Of a stretch of 64,000 nt of DNA, positions 33,085 through 41,668 are shown piece by piece. The stretch's first letter is position 1; each line of letters begins with the position of its first letter. The DNA is from Aeromicrobium sp. Root236. GTDB taxonomy: Bacteria; Actinomycetota; Actinomycetes; Propionibacteriales; Nocardioidaceae. Location of the stretch: NCBI RefSeq assembly GCF_001428805.1, contig NZ_LMIS01000001.1:2983075-3047074 (forward strand), written 5' to 3'. The position numbers were made by a program, and so were the translations under genes. The notes beneath the pieces are model-generated. The model made no database searches. It saw only the letters and a program-made list of their open reading frames with translations, and was not told where the DNA came from.

Positions 33085-34043
33085 CGACCGTGACCACCCG
33101 CTCGGGGGCCAGGGGGGCATCGGTCGATGCCCCCCTGGGGGCGCCGGCGCGCACGAAGCGGTTCTGGACGCTGTCGCGCCGCGACGCGCTGACGGGCTAC
33201 CTCTTCATCGCGCCACAGCTCCTCGGCGTGCTGGTCTTCGTGATCTTCCCGGTCGGCCTCGCGATCTACTACAGCCTCAACGACTGGAACGTCTTCACCG
33301 GCGACCTCGACTTCGTCGGTGGCGAGAACTACGCGCAGCTGCTCGACGACCCGCAGCTGCCCAAGGTCCTCGCCGCGACGGCCATCTTCTCGATCGGTGT
33401 CGTGGTGCTCAACATCGCCCTCGGCCTCGGCCTCGCGGTCATGCTCAACCGGAAGTTCCGCGGGGTGACGTTCTTCCGCACGCTGTTCTTCTCACCCGTG
33501 GTCGTGTCGGTCGTCGCCTGGACGTTGGTGTGGGGCTTCCTGCTGCAGGACAACGGCGGCATCAACGGCGTCCTCGAGCAGGTGGGGATCCCGGGCCCCA
33601 ACTGGCTGCAGAGCGGCGACACCGCGATGGTCGCGGTCGTCATCACCCAGGTCGTCCGCAGCGTCGGCGTCAACATGGTGCTGTTCCTGTCGGCGCTGCA
33701 AGGCGTGCCCAGCGAGCTCCACGAGGCGGCCCGCATCGACGGCGCCAGCAACCGCAAGATCTTCACCCGGATCACCCTGCCGCTGATCTCGCCGACCCTG
33801 CTGCTGACCGCGATCATCACGATCGTCGGCGCCCTGCAGGCGTTCGCCCAGATCGCAGTGCTGACCAAGGGCGGTCCGGAGCTGTCGACGACGGTGCTCG
33901 TCTACTACGTCTTCCAGCAGGCGTTCTCGTTCAACGACATCGGCTACGGCTCGACGCTGGCGCTCATGCTGCTGACGTTCGTCATGATCCTGACGGTGCT
34001 GCAGTGGCAGCTCCGCAGAAAGTGGGTCTTCTATGAGGACTGA
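33081..34043 (+). CDS. Sugar ABC transporter permease, MalF/UgpA type
   Basis: A 320-residue inner-membrane permease with six helices (YLFIAPQLLGVLVFVIFPVGLAIYYSLNDW begins the first) and the EAA loop HEAARIDGASNRKIFTRITLPLISP that docks the ATPase. The start is GTG 33081, overlapping the binding-protein stop; GTG 33090 is a close alternative. It overlaps the partner permease by 11 bp. No ATPase gene is in the operon, so a shared multi-sugar ATPase (MsiK-like) elsewhere in the genome probably energises it, as is usual in actinobacteria. Confidence 0.9.
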   Translation: MTTVTTRSGARGASVDAPLGAPARTKRFWTLSRRDALTGYLFIAPQLLGVLVFVIFPVGLAIYYSLNDWNVFTGDLDFVGGENYAQLLDDPQLPKVLAATAIFSIGVVVLNIALGLGLAVMLNRKFRGVTFFRTLFFSPVVVSVVAWTLVWGFLLQDNGGINGVLEQVGIPGPNWLQSGDTAMVAVVITQVVRSVGVNMVLFLSALQGVPSELHEAARIDGASNRKIFTRITLPLISPTLLLTAIITIVGALQAFAQIAVLTKGGPELSTTVLVYYVFQQAFSFNDIGYGSTLALMLLTFVMILTVLQWQLRRKWVFYED

Positions 34044-34935
34044 GACCGCGCCGCGGATCGAGCTGCCTCGCGTCATCCAGCCGCGCGTACGCACGCGGGA
34101 TCGCGCCGCGATCGTCCGGCGGATCGCGCTCTACGCCGCACTGGTCGTCATGGCCCTGCCGTTCGCGGTGCCGACGATCTGGATGATCGCGTCGTCGTTC
34201 AAGCCGCTGAGCGAGATCTTCGCGTCACCGCCGACGATCTTCACCGACTCGCCGACCCTCGACGGTTACCGCGAGGCGTTCGACTTCCAGCCCTTCGCGC
34301 GGCAGTACTTCAACAGCGTCTACATCGCGGTGCTCGTCACGATGATCACGATGTTCGTCTCGAGCCTCGCCGGCTACGCGTTCGCGCGCATCAAGTTCCC
34401 CGGCCAGAACCTGCTGTTCCTGGTGGTGCTGATCGGGCTGCTGGTGCCGAGCGAGGTGACGATCGTGCCGCTGTTCCAGATGTTCAAGGACCTCGGCATG
34501 ATCAACACCCACTGGCCCCTGATCCTGGTCACCTCGCTGGCGGCGCCCTGCGTGCTGGCGACGTTCATCATGCGCCAGTTCTTCATCGCGCTGCCCGGTG
34601 AGCTCGAGGAGGCCGCGCGGCTCGACGGCCTGGGCCAGGTCGGCATCTGGTGGCGCATCTTCCTGCCACTGGCCAAGCCCGCTCTCTCCGCCGTCGCGAT
34701 CCTGACGTTCCTCGCCTCGTGGAACCTCTACCTCGAGCCGACGGTCTACATCACGTCGCCCGACCTGTTCACGCTCCCGCAGGCGCTCACGCGCTACACC
34801 GATGCGTACGGCGGCGAGATGTGGAACACCCAGCTTGCCGCGGCGACCATGACGGTGGCGCCCGTCCTGGCGGTGTTCCTGATCGCGCAGAAGCAGTTCG
34901 TCGAAGGGCTGGCGCACTCCGGGCTCAAGGGATGA
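34033..34935 (+). CDS. Sugar ABC transporter permease, MalG/UgpE type
   Basis: A 300-residue permease with six helices and the EAA loop EEAARLDGLGQVGIWWRIFLPLAKPA. N-terminal segment YAALVVMALPFAVPTIWMIASSFKPLSEIF and the ending AQKQFVEGLAHSGLKG are typical of MalG-like proteins. It starts inside the end of the MalF-type gene and its stop overlaps the GH13 start (ATGA). It forms the second half of the membrane channel. Confidence 0.92.
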   Translation: MRTETAPRIELPRVIQPRVRTRDRAAIVRRIALYAALVVMALPFAVPTIWMIASSFKPLSEIFASPPTIFTDSPTLDGYREAFDFQPFARQYFNSVYIAVLVTMITMFVSSLAGYAFARIKFPGQNLLFLVVLIGLLVPSEVTIVPLFQMFKDLGMINTHWPLILVTSLAAPCVLATFIMRQFFIALPGELEEAARLDGLGQVGIWWRIFLPLAKPALSAVAILTFLASWNLYLEPTVYITSPDLFTLPQALTRYTDAYGGEMWNTQLAAATMTVAPVLAVFLIAQKQFVEGLAHSGLKG

Positions 34936-36557
34936 CCCAGCCGGACTGGTGGCGCACGGCGGTCGTCTACGAGATCTATCCGCGCAGCTTCCGGGACGCC
35001 GACGGCGACGGGGTGGGGGACCTCGAGGGCGTACGCCAGGGCCTGCCCCACCTGGAGCGCCTCGGGGTCGACGCGATCTGGTTCACGCCTTGGTACGTGT
35101 CGCCGTTGGCTGATGGCGGCTATGACGTGCAGGACTACCGGCGCATCGATCCGGTGTTCGGCACGTTGGAGCAGGCCGAGGCGCTGATCAGCCAAGCGCG
35201 GGAGCGGGGGATCCGCACGATCATCGACGTCGTGCCCAACCACGTGTCCGACCGGCACCCGTGGTTCGTCGAGGCGCTGGCTTCGCCGCCGGGCTCGGAC
35301 GCGCGCCGACGGTTCTGGTTCCACCCCGGCAAGGGCCCCGACGGATCCGAGCCGCCGACGCACTGGAAGAACAACTTTGGCGGTGACGTCTGGACCCGCA
35401 CGACGAAGCCGGACGGCTCGCCGGGGGAGTGGTACCTGCACCTGTTCGCCGCCGAGCAGCCCGACCTCAACTGGACGCACCCCGATGTCGTGCGGGAGCA
35501 CGAGGACATCCTGAGGTTCTGGTTCGACCGCGGGGTCGCCGGGATCCGCATCGACTCGGCGGCGCACATCATGAAGGATCCGGCGCTGCCGGAGGACGAC
35601 GGCACGCACGCTCTCGGCGCTCACCCCAACCTCGACCGTGACGAGGTGCACGAGATCTACCGGCGGTGGCGGGCGGTCGCCGACTCGTACGACGAACCGC
35701 GGATGCTGGTCGGCGAGGTCTGGCTGCCGGATGCCGGACGGTTCGCACGCTATCTCGCCCCCGACGAGATGCACACGGCGTTCAACTTCGACCTGATGAC
35801 GCGGGCCTGGGACGCCGGGGAGCTGCGGGAGTCGATCGACCTGATGCTCGCCGCGCACGAGCCGGTCGCTGCGCCGTGCACCTGGGTGCTGTCGAACCAC
35901 GACGTGACCCGGCCGGTGACCCGTTACGGTCGCGCGGACTCGTCGTTCGACTTCGACACCAAGGCGTGGGGCGTGCCGACCGACGAGGTGCTCGGCCTGC
36001 GGCGGGCGCGTGCGGCGGCGCTGCTGGTCGCGGCGCTGCCGGGGTCGCTGTACGTCTACCAGGGCGACGAGCTCGGGCTGCCGGAGGTGGAGGACCTGGA
36101 CCGCGCTGAGCTGCAGGACCCGATGTACGTCCGGACGGGCGGCACGAGCCCGGGCCGCGACGGCTGCCGGGTGCCGTTGCCGTGGTCGGGCGATCGACGG
36201 CCGTTCGGGTTCTCGCCGGAGCCGGGCACGAAGACCTGGCTGACGCAGCCGGCCGGCTGGGCGGGACTGTCGGTCGAGGCACAGGACGGTGACCCGTCGT
36301 CGACCCTGACCCTCTACCGCGAGAGCCTTCTCCTGCGGCGGGCCGAGGCCGAACTGCGTACGGCCGCGATGTCGTGGCTCGACCTCGGGCCTTCGGTCCT
36401 GGCGTTCCGGCGGGGCGACATCGCCTCGGTCACCAACCTCGGGTCGGACGCCGTTGCCCTCGACCCCGCGTGGTCCGTGCTCCTCGGCAGTGAGCCGCTC
36501 GTCGACGGGGCGCTGCCGGCTGACGCGACGGTGTGGGTCCGCCTCGTGAGCCCGTAG
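34932..36557 (+). CDS. GH13 alpha-glucosidase (intracellular)
   Basis: A 541-residue alpha-amylase-superfamily enzyme lacking a signal peptide. WWRTAVVYEIYPRSFRDADGDGVGDLEGV starts the (beta/alpha)8 barrel, region I is DVVPNH (D99-H104), the nucleophile is D208 in GIRIDS, the acid/base E262 in GEVWL and the stabiliser D324 in SNHDV. This resembles oligo-1,6-glucosidase/alpha-glucosidase subfamilies acting on short imported oligosaccharides. ATG 34932 overlaps the MalG-type stop. It is the last gene of the LacI operon; 63 bp separate it from the next regulator. Exact bond specificity cannot be read here. Confidence 0.88.
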   Translation: MTQPDWWRTAVVYEIYPRSFRDADGDGVGDLEGVRQGLPHLERLGVDAIWFTPWYVSPLADGGYDVQDYRRIDPVFGTLEQAEALISQARERGIRTIIDVVPNHVSDRHPWFVEALASPPGSDARRRFWFHPGKGPDGSEPPTHWKNNFGGDVWTRTTKPDGSPGEWYLHLFAAEQPDLNWTHPDVVREHEDILRFWFDRGVAGIRIDSAAHIMKDPALPEDDGTHALGAHPNLDRDEVHEIYRRWRAVADSYDEPRMLVGEVWLPDAGRFARYLAPDEMHTAFNFDLMTRAWDAGELRESIDLMLAAHEPVAAPCTWVLSNHDVTRPVTRYGRADSSFDFDTKAWGVPTDEVLGLRRARAAALLVAALPGSLYVYQGDELGLPEVEDLDRAELQDPMYVRTGGTSPGRDGCRVPLPWSGDRRPFGFSPEPGTKTWLTQPAGWAGLSVEAQDGDPSSTLTLYRESLLLRRAEAELRTAAMSWLDLGPSVLAFRRGDIASVTNLGSDAVALDPAWSVLLGSEPLVDGALPADATVWVRLVSP

Positions 36558-36578
36558 ACATACGCTTGGCCGTGCCGA

Positions 36579-36600
36579 TAAGGTTCGATATCAGACCTTA
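36579..36600. promoter_or_regulatory. 22-bp near-perfect palindromic operator before the FadR-type gene
   Basis: The inner 20 bases AAGGTTCGATATCAGACCTT match their reverse complement in 16 positions, and the flanking T/A pair extends symmetry to 22 bases (18 of 22). It ends 20 bases before the regulator's ATG, with GGGAGG (36611-36616) between. Autoregulation by the GntR protein is the simplest reading. Confidence 0.6.
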
Positions 36601-36620
36601 AGGCGGCGACGGGAGGCGGC

Positions 36621-37361
36621 ATGGCGGAGACCGACGACGCCGTCGTGGACGCGCAGGACGACCTCGCGGCCGCCGTCCTCCGCCCGCTCCGCGCGCATCA
36701 CGCGTTCGAGTCGTGCGTCGAGATGCTCGCGACGTCGATCCGCCTCGGCATCTATCCCGACGGCAGCACGCTGCCGCCCGAGCGCGAGCTCGCCGAGCGC
36801 ATGGGTGTGTCCCGCTCGACGCTCCGCGAGGCGATCGGCGCCCTGCGCGACGCCGGCCTGCTGACCACCCGGCGAGGGCGCGGCGGCGGCAGCGTCGTCG
36901 AGTTCCACCCGGAGGAGCCCGGTGCCTCGACCAAGCTCGAGCGCCCCCGCGACGAGCTGCTTGACGCGCTCGAGTTCCGCCGGATCGTCGAGCCCGGAGC
37001 CGCGCACGCGGCCGCCACACGTACGTTGACCGAGGCGCAGACCGAGCTGCTCCGGGCGTCGCTGGAGCGGGTCAGTTCGGCCGCCGGCAAGGCCGTGCAC
37101 CGCCAGGCCGACGCCCAGTTCCACCTCGCGATCGCGTCGCTGACCGAGTCGCCGCTGCTGATCGACGCCGTGACGAGCGTGCAGGTCCGGCTGCACGAGA
37201 TGCTCGGCGCGATCCCGGTCCTCGACCGCAACATCGACCACTCGCGCCAGCAGCACGCCGCGATCGTGGAAGCCATCCTCGCCGGCGACGCCACCAAGGC
37301 GCGGCGGGTCATGGAGAGTCACTGCGACGACACCGCAGCCCTGCTCCGGGGGCTCATGTGA
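36621..37361 (+). CDS. GntR-family regulator, FadR subfamily (FCD domain)
   Basis: A 246-residue regulator. The winged-helix region (about 28-95) reads SIRLGIYPDGSTLPPERELAERMGVSRSTLREAIGALRDAGLLTTRRGRGGGSVV. The FCD effector domain (110-240) is all helical with DALEFRRIVEPGAAHAAA, QADAQFHLAIASLTESPLL and the metal-type histidines in HSRQQHAAIVEAI and MESHCDD. It is the first gene of the gamma-glutamylation operon, with the glutamine-synthetase-like gene 28 bp downstream, and a strong palindrome just upstream. It probably represses the operon until an amine or its glutamyl derivative binds. Confidence 0.9.
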   Translation: MAETDDAVVDAQDDLAAAVLRPLRAHHAFESCVEMLATSIRLGIYPDGSTLPPERELAERMGVSRSTLREAIGALRDAGLLTTRRGRGGGSVVEFHPEEPGASTKLERPRDELLDALEFRRIVEPGAAHAAATRTLTEAQTELLRASLERVSSAAGKAVHRQADAQFHLAIASLTESPLLIDAVTSVQVRLHEMLGAIPVLDRNIDHSRQQHAAIVEAILAGDATKARRVMESHCDDTAALLRGLM

Positions 37362-37389
37362 ACCTGCCCAAGATGAGAGGTACGAGTCG

Positions 37390-38751
37390 ATGACCCAGCG
37401 ACACCCCCACCTGCTGAGCCTCGAGCAGCTGCGCGTGCAGATCGAGGAGGGCGACATCGACACCGTCATCGTCGCGTTCACCGACATGCAGGGCCGGTTG
37501 CAGGGCAAGCGGCTGCACGGGCAGTACTTCCTCGACTTCGTCGTCGAGGCGGGCACCGAGGGCTGCAACTACCTGCTGAGCGTCGACGTCGACATGAACA
37601 CGGTCGACGGCTACGAGATGTCGTCGTGGGACAAGGGCTACGGCGACATGGAGTTCGCCCTCGACTTCGACACGATCCGGGTCCTGACGCACCTGCCCGC
37701 GACCGCGATGATCCAGTGCGACCTCGTCTGGCTCGACCACCAGCCGGTCGTCCAGTCGCCGCGCACGATCCTCAAGGCGCAGCTCGCCAAGGCCGCCGAC
37801 GCCGGCTTCACGGCACTCGCCGGCACCGAGCTCGAGTTCATCCTGTTCGACACGACGTACGAAGCGGCGTGGTCGAGCGGCTACCAGGACCTGACGCCGG
37901 CCAACCAGTACAACATCGACTACTCGATCGTCGGGACGACGCGGGTCGAGCCGCTGCTGCGCGACATCCGCAACACGATGTACGCCGCGGGTATGAACGT
38001 CGAGGGCGCCAAGGGCGAGTGCAACTTCGGCCAGCACGAGATCGGCTTCCTCTACGACGAGGCACTCGTGACCGCCGACAACCACGCGGTCTACAAGACC
38101 GCCGCCAAGGAGATCGCCTCGGCGCACGGCAAGGCGCTGACGTTCATGGCGAAGTACAACGAGCGCGAGGGCAACTCCTGCCACATCCACCTGTCGCTGC
38201 GGAACACCGACGGCGGCATCGCGTTCTGGGACGGCGACGCGCGCACACCGACGTACGACCGGTTCATCGCCGGGATCCTGGCGACGATGCGGGACTTCAC
38301 CCTGCTCTACGCGCCCAACATCAACTCCTACAAGCGGTTCGCCGGTGGCTCGTTCGCCCCGACGACGATCGCCTGGGGCCTGGACAACCGGACCTGTGCC
38401 GTACGCCTGGTCGGCAAGGGTCCGTCGGCGCGCCTCGAGAACCGCGTGCCGGGTGGCGACACGAACCCCTATCTCGCCCTCGCCGCGATGGTGGCCGGTG
38501 GCCTGTACGGCATCGACCACGAGCTGGAGCTCGAGCCTGAGCAGACCGGCAACGCGTACGCCTCCGACAAGCCCAAGGTGCCGACGACGCTGCGCGAGGC
38601 CCGGGAGGCCTGGCACGGATCGGCGATCGCCCGCGAGGTGTTCGGCGACGAGGTCGTGGACCACTACACCAACATGGCCGACGTCGAGCTCGCCGCGTTC
38701 GACGCCGCCGTGACCGACTGGGAGCTGCGCCGCGGCTTCGAGAGAATGTAA
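37390..38751 (+). CDS. Glutamine-synthetase-like gamma-glutamyl-amine ligase (PuuA/GlnA4-like)
   Basis: A 453-residue GS-family enzyme. It has the beta-grasp N-terminus (VIVAFTDMQGRLQGKRL), the metal/glutamate-binding GTELEFILFD, GAKGECNFGQHEIGF, the NSCHIHLSL histidine block, the ATP-side FAGGSFAPTTIAWGLDNRTCAVRLVGKG and ENRVPGGDTNPYLALAAMVAGGLYGI. Within this family, companions of aldehyde dehydrogenase and class I amidotransferase genes are gamma-glutamyl-polyamine or gamma-glutamyl-ethanolamide synthetases rather than housekeeping GlnA. GAGAGG lies nine bases before the ATG. No adenylylation tyrosine loop was identified. The amine substrate is inferred from context. Confidence 0.82.
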   Translation: MTQRHPHLLSLEQLRVQIEEGDIDTVIVAFTDMQGRLQGKRLHGQYFLDFVVEAGTEGCNYLLSVDVDMNTVDGYEMSSWDKGYGDMEFALDFDTIRVLTHLPATAMIQCDLVWLDHQPVVQSPRTILKAQLAKAADAGFTALAGTELEFILFDTTYEAAWSSGYQDLTPANQYNIDYSIVGTTRVEPLLRDIRNTMYAAGMNVEGAKGECNFGQHEIGFLYDEALVTADNHAVYKTAAKEIASAHGKALTFMAKYNEREGNSCHIHLSLRNTDGGIAFWDGDARTPTYDRFIAGILATMRDFTLLYAPNINSYKRFAGGSFAPTTIAWGLDNRTCAVRLVGKGPSARLENRVPGGDTNPYLALAAMVAGGLYGIDHELELEPEQTGNAYASDKPKVPTTLREAREAWHGSAIAREVFGDEVVDHYTNMADVELAAFDAAVTDWELRRGFERM

Positions 38752-38760
38752 GGAACTGCA

Positions 38761-40122
38761 TTGAGCAACACGTACACCGTCGTCAACCCGGCGACGGAGC
38801 AAGCGGTCGTCGAGGTCGAGATGGCTGACCTGGCGGCCACCGACGCCGCGATCGCACGGGCCGCGGAGGCATTTCCGCGCTGGCGTGACGTCGCACCCGG
38901 CGAGAAGGCCAGGCTGCTGCGCCGCTTCGCGCAGCTCGTCGACGAGCACGTCGAGGAGCTCGCCGAGCTCGAGGTCCGCAACTCCGGGCACACCTGGGGC
39001 AACGCGACCTGGGAGGCCGGCAACGTCCGCGACGTCCTCAACTACTACTCGGCCGCACCCGAGCGTCTGACCGGGCACCAGATCCCGGTCGCCGGCGGCA
39101 TCGACGTGACGTTCCACGAGCCGCTCGGCGTCGTCGGGATCATCGTGCCGTGGAACTTCCCGATGCCGATCGCGGGCTGGGGCTTCGCGCCGGCGCTGGC
39201 CGCGGGCAACACCGTGGTGCTCAAGCCCGCGGAGCTGACGCCGCTGACCGCGATCCGGCTCGGTGAGCTGGGTCTCGAGGCCGGGCTGCCGGAGGGTGTC
39301 TTCACGGTGATCCCGGGCAAGGGCTCGGTCGTCGGCGAGCGGTTCGTGACCCACCCGGCCGTACGCAAGGTGTGCTTCACCGGCTCCACCGAGGTCGGCA
39401 AGAAGATCATGGCGGGCTGCGCCGACCAGGTGAAGCGGGTGACGCTGGAGCTGGGCGGCAAGAGCGCCAACATCGTGTTCGCGGACGCCGACCTCGCCAA
39501 GGCAGCGGCGTCGGCGCCGTCGGCGGTGTTCGACAACGCCGGGCAGGACTGCTGCGCGCGTTCGCGGATCCTCGTGGAGCGGTCGGCGTACGACGAGTTC
39601 GTCTCGCTGCTCGAGCCGGCGGTCAAGGGCATCAAGGTGCTCGACCCGTCGGACCGTACGAGTGAGATGGGGCCGCTGATCTCGGCGGGCCAGCAGGCCA
39701 CCGTCAAGGGTTTCGTCGACGAGGTCGACGTGGCGTTCTCCGGGTCGGCGCCGCAGGGTGCGGGCTACTGGTTCGCGCCGACCGTCGTGCTGGCGGACGA
39801 CCCGCAGCAGCGGATCTGGCGCGAGGAGGTCTTCGGCCCGGTCGTCGCGGTGATGCCGTTCGACGACGAGGCGCAGGCCGTGCAGCTGGCCAACGACACC
39901 GAGTTCGGGCTGTCCGGCTCGATCTTCACCCGGGACGTCGGCCGGGCGCTGCGGGTGTCGCGGGCCGTCGAGTCCGGAGCGTTGAGCGTCAACTCGCACT
40001 CGTCGGTGCGCTACTGGACGCCGTTCGGCGGCTTCAAGCAGTCCGGCATCGGTCGCGAGCTCGGCCCGGACGCCCCGCACTCCTTCACCGACGTCAAGAA
40101 CATCTTCATCTCGAACGACTAA
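38761..40122 (+). CDS. NAD(P)-dependent aldehyde dehydrogenase
   Basis: A 453-residue ALDH, slightly shorter than the usual 480-500. GIIVPWNFPMPIAGWGFAPALAAGNTVVLKPAE is the cofactor region, FTGSTEVGKKIM the Rossmann motif, VTLELGGKSANIVF carries the general-base Glu, and FDNAGQDCCARSRILVE the catalytic Cys. The start is TTG 38761, supported by AAGGA six bases upstream; no ATG is nearby. It lies nine bases after the ligase gene. In this operon it should oxidise a gamma-glutamylamino-aldehyde to the acid. Confidence 0.9.
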   Translation: MSNTYTVVNPATEQAVVEVEMADLAATDAAIARAAEAFPRWRDVAPGEKARLLRRFAQLVDEHVEELAELEVRNSGHTWGNATWEAGNVRDVLNYYSAAPERLTGHQIPVAGGIDVTFHEPLGVVGIIVPWNFPMPIAGWGFAPALAAGNTVVLKPAELTPLTAIRLGELGLEAGLPEGVFTVIPGKGSVVGERFVTHPAVRKVCFTGSTEVGKKIMAGCADQVKRVTLELGGKSANIVFADADLAKAAASAPSAVFDNAGQDCCARSRILVERSAYDEFVSLLEPAVKGIKVLDPSDRTSEMGPLISAGQQATVKGFVDEVDVAFSGSAPQGAGYWFAPTVVLADDPQQRIWREEVFGPVVAVMPFDDEAQAVQLANDTEFGLSGSIFTRDVGRALRVSRAVESGALSVNSHSSVRYWTPFGGFKQSGIGRELGPDAPHSFTDVKNIFISND

Positions 40123-40126
40123 CGCA

Positions 40127-40166
40127 CCTTGAAGCCTGTCGAAAGGTCCTTTCGACAGGCTCAAGG
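40127..40166. repeat. Inverted pair of the dispersed CGACA(A/G)GCTC repeat, hairpin-forming
   Basis: The left arm (40127-40146) and right arm (40148-40166) are reverse complements over 19 bases with one bulged A. The right arm reads CCTTTCGACAGGCTCAAGGA, the same element as the tandem copies at 46466-46580 (there with CAAGC). It lies between the aldehyde dehydrogenase and SDR genes of one operon and would form a strong hairpin in the mRNA, possibly terminating or attenuating the downstream part. Confidence 0.75.
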
Positions 40167-40184
40167 ACCGAAAGGAACACAGAC

Positions 40185-40952
40185 ATGACAGGACGCATCG
40201 CAGGCCGGACCGCCGTCGTCACGGGCGGCTGCTCGGGCATCGGCCTGGCGACCGTACGCCGCTTCGCCGAGGAGGGCGCCAACGTCGTCATCGGCGACGT
40301 GGACGACGCCAAGGGTCCGGGCATCGCCGAGGAGGTCGGCGGGACGTACGTGCACGTCGACGTCACCGACAAGGAGCAGGTCGACGCGCTGTTCAAGACC
40401 GCCAAGGACACCTACGGCTCGGTCGACATCGCGTTCAACAACGCCGGCATCTCGCCGCCGGACGACGACTCGATCCTCGACACCGACCTCGAGGCGTGGA
40501 AGCGCGTGCAGGACGTCAACCTAACGAGCGTCTACCTCTGCTGCAAGGCCGCGCTGCCGTACATGCTGGAGCAGGGCAAGGGCTCGATCATCAACACCGC
40601 GTCGTTCGTAGCGGTGATGGGTGCCGCGACCTCACAGATCTCGTACTCGGCGTCCAAGGGCGGCGTGCTGTCGATGTCGCGTGAGCTCGGCGTGCAGTTC
40701 GCGCGCGAGGGCGTGCGCGTCAACGCGCTGTGCCCCGGCCCGGTCAACACCCCGCTGCTGCGCGAGCTGTTCGCCAGCGACCCGGAGCGGGCGGAGCGCC
40801 GTCTGGTGCACGTGCCGCTGGGCCGGTTCGCCGAGCCCGAGGAGATGGCGAACGCCGTGCTGTTCCTGGCCTCCGACGAGTCGTCCTTCATGACCGCGTC
40901 GACGTTCCTCGTCGACGGCGGCATCTCCGGGGCGTACGTCACCCCGGTGTGA
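40185..40952 (+). CDS. Short-chain dehydrogenase/reductase (SDR)
   Basis: A 255-residue classical SDR. TGGCSGIGLATVRRF is the cofactor loop, GDVDDAK with Asp after the second strand favours NAD(H), NNAGISPP follows, and the active site has SYSASKGG (Tyr and Lys) with the Ser in TASFV. The C-terminus SSFMTASTFLVDGGISGAY is standard. AAAGGA lies 9 bases before ATG 40185. It is separated from the aldehyde dehydrogenase by the repeat hairpin and lies 2 bp before the amidotransferase-type hydrolase. In the operon it could oxidise the alcohol of a gamma-glutamylated amino alcohol. Confidence 0.9.
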   Translation: MTGRIAGRTAVVTGGCSGIGLATVRRFAEEGANVVIGDVDDAKGPGIAEEVGGTYVHVDVTDKEQVDALFKTAKDTYGSVDIAFNNAGISPPDDDSILDTDLEAWKRVQDVNLTSVYLCCKAALPYMLEQGKGSIINTASFVAVMGAATSQISYSASKGGVLSMSRELGVQFAREGVRVNALCPGPVNTPLLRELFASDPERAERRLVHVPLGRFAEPEEMANAVLFLASDESSFMTASTFLVDGGISGAYVTPV

Positions 40953-40954
40953 CC

Positions 40955-41668
40955 ATGCGGCCACTGATCGGAGTCACGACCTATCGCGAGCAGTCGCGGT
41001 GGGGCATCTGGCACGAGCAGGCCGACGTGCTGCACGCGGTCTACTCGCGGTCGATCGAGGCAGCGGGCGGAGTCGCCGTGCTGCTGCCGCCCGGTGATCC
41101 CGAGGGCGCTGCGTCGGTGGCGGCGCGGATCGACGGACTGATCATCGCCGGTGGTGCCGACGTGGACCCCGGTCGCTACGACGCGGAACCCCACGAGCGT
41201 ACGGTCGGCTGGCGCGAGGATCGCGACGCGTGGGAGCTCGCGATGCTCGACGCCGCAGCCGCCGCAGGGCTCCCGGTGCTCGGCATCTGCCGCGGCATGC
41301 AGGTCATGGCGGTGCACGGCGGTGGCACGCTCGACCAGCACGTGCCGGAGATCGCCGGCCACGAGGACCACTCACCCGGCGGGGACGAGTTCGGCGTCAT
41401 CGACGTCGACGTCGTGCCCGGTACGTTGCTGGGTCGCGCGGTGGGCGACAAGGGCTCGGTGCACTGCCACCACCACCAGGCCGTACGCGAGCACCCCGGG
41501 TTCGTCGCCTCCGCGCATGCCGCCGACGGTGTGCTCGAGGCCATGGAGGACCCGTCGCGACCGTTCTGGCTCGCCGTGCAGTGGCACCCCGAGCGCGTCG
41601 AGGACGCCGGGTTGTTCCGGTCCCTGGTGGAGGCCGCTAGGCGTCCTGCGTCGCCTGCGCCTTCGTGA
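40955..41668 (+). CDS. Gamma-glutamyl-amino-acid hydrolase (PuuD-like class I amidotransferase fold)
   Basis: A 237-residue peptidase C26-type protein: RPLIGVTTYRE at the start, LIIAGGADVDPGRYD, the nucleophile Cys in LGICRGMQVMAVHGGGTLDQH, and the His-Glu of the triad in FWLAVQWHPER. PuuD and relatives split the gamma-glutamyl bond of gamma-glutamyl-GABA and similar compounds, releasing glutamate. ATG 40955 is two bases after the SDR stop, so it closes the operon. Its 3' end overlaps the convergent SDR gene by 32 bp. Confidence 0.88.
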   Translation: MRPLIGVTTYREQSRWGIWHEQADVLHAVYSRSIEAAGGVAVLLPPGDPEGAASVAARIDGLIIAGGADVDPGRYDAEPHERTVGWREDRDAWELAMLDAAAAAGLPVLGICRGMQVMAVHGGGTLDQHVPEIAGHEDHSPGGDEFGVIDVDVVPGTLLGRAVGDKGSVHCHHHQAVREHPGFVASAHAADGVLEAMEDPSRPFWLAVQWHPERVEDAGLFRSLVEAARRPASPAPS

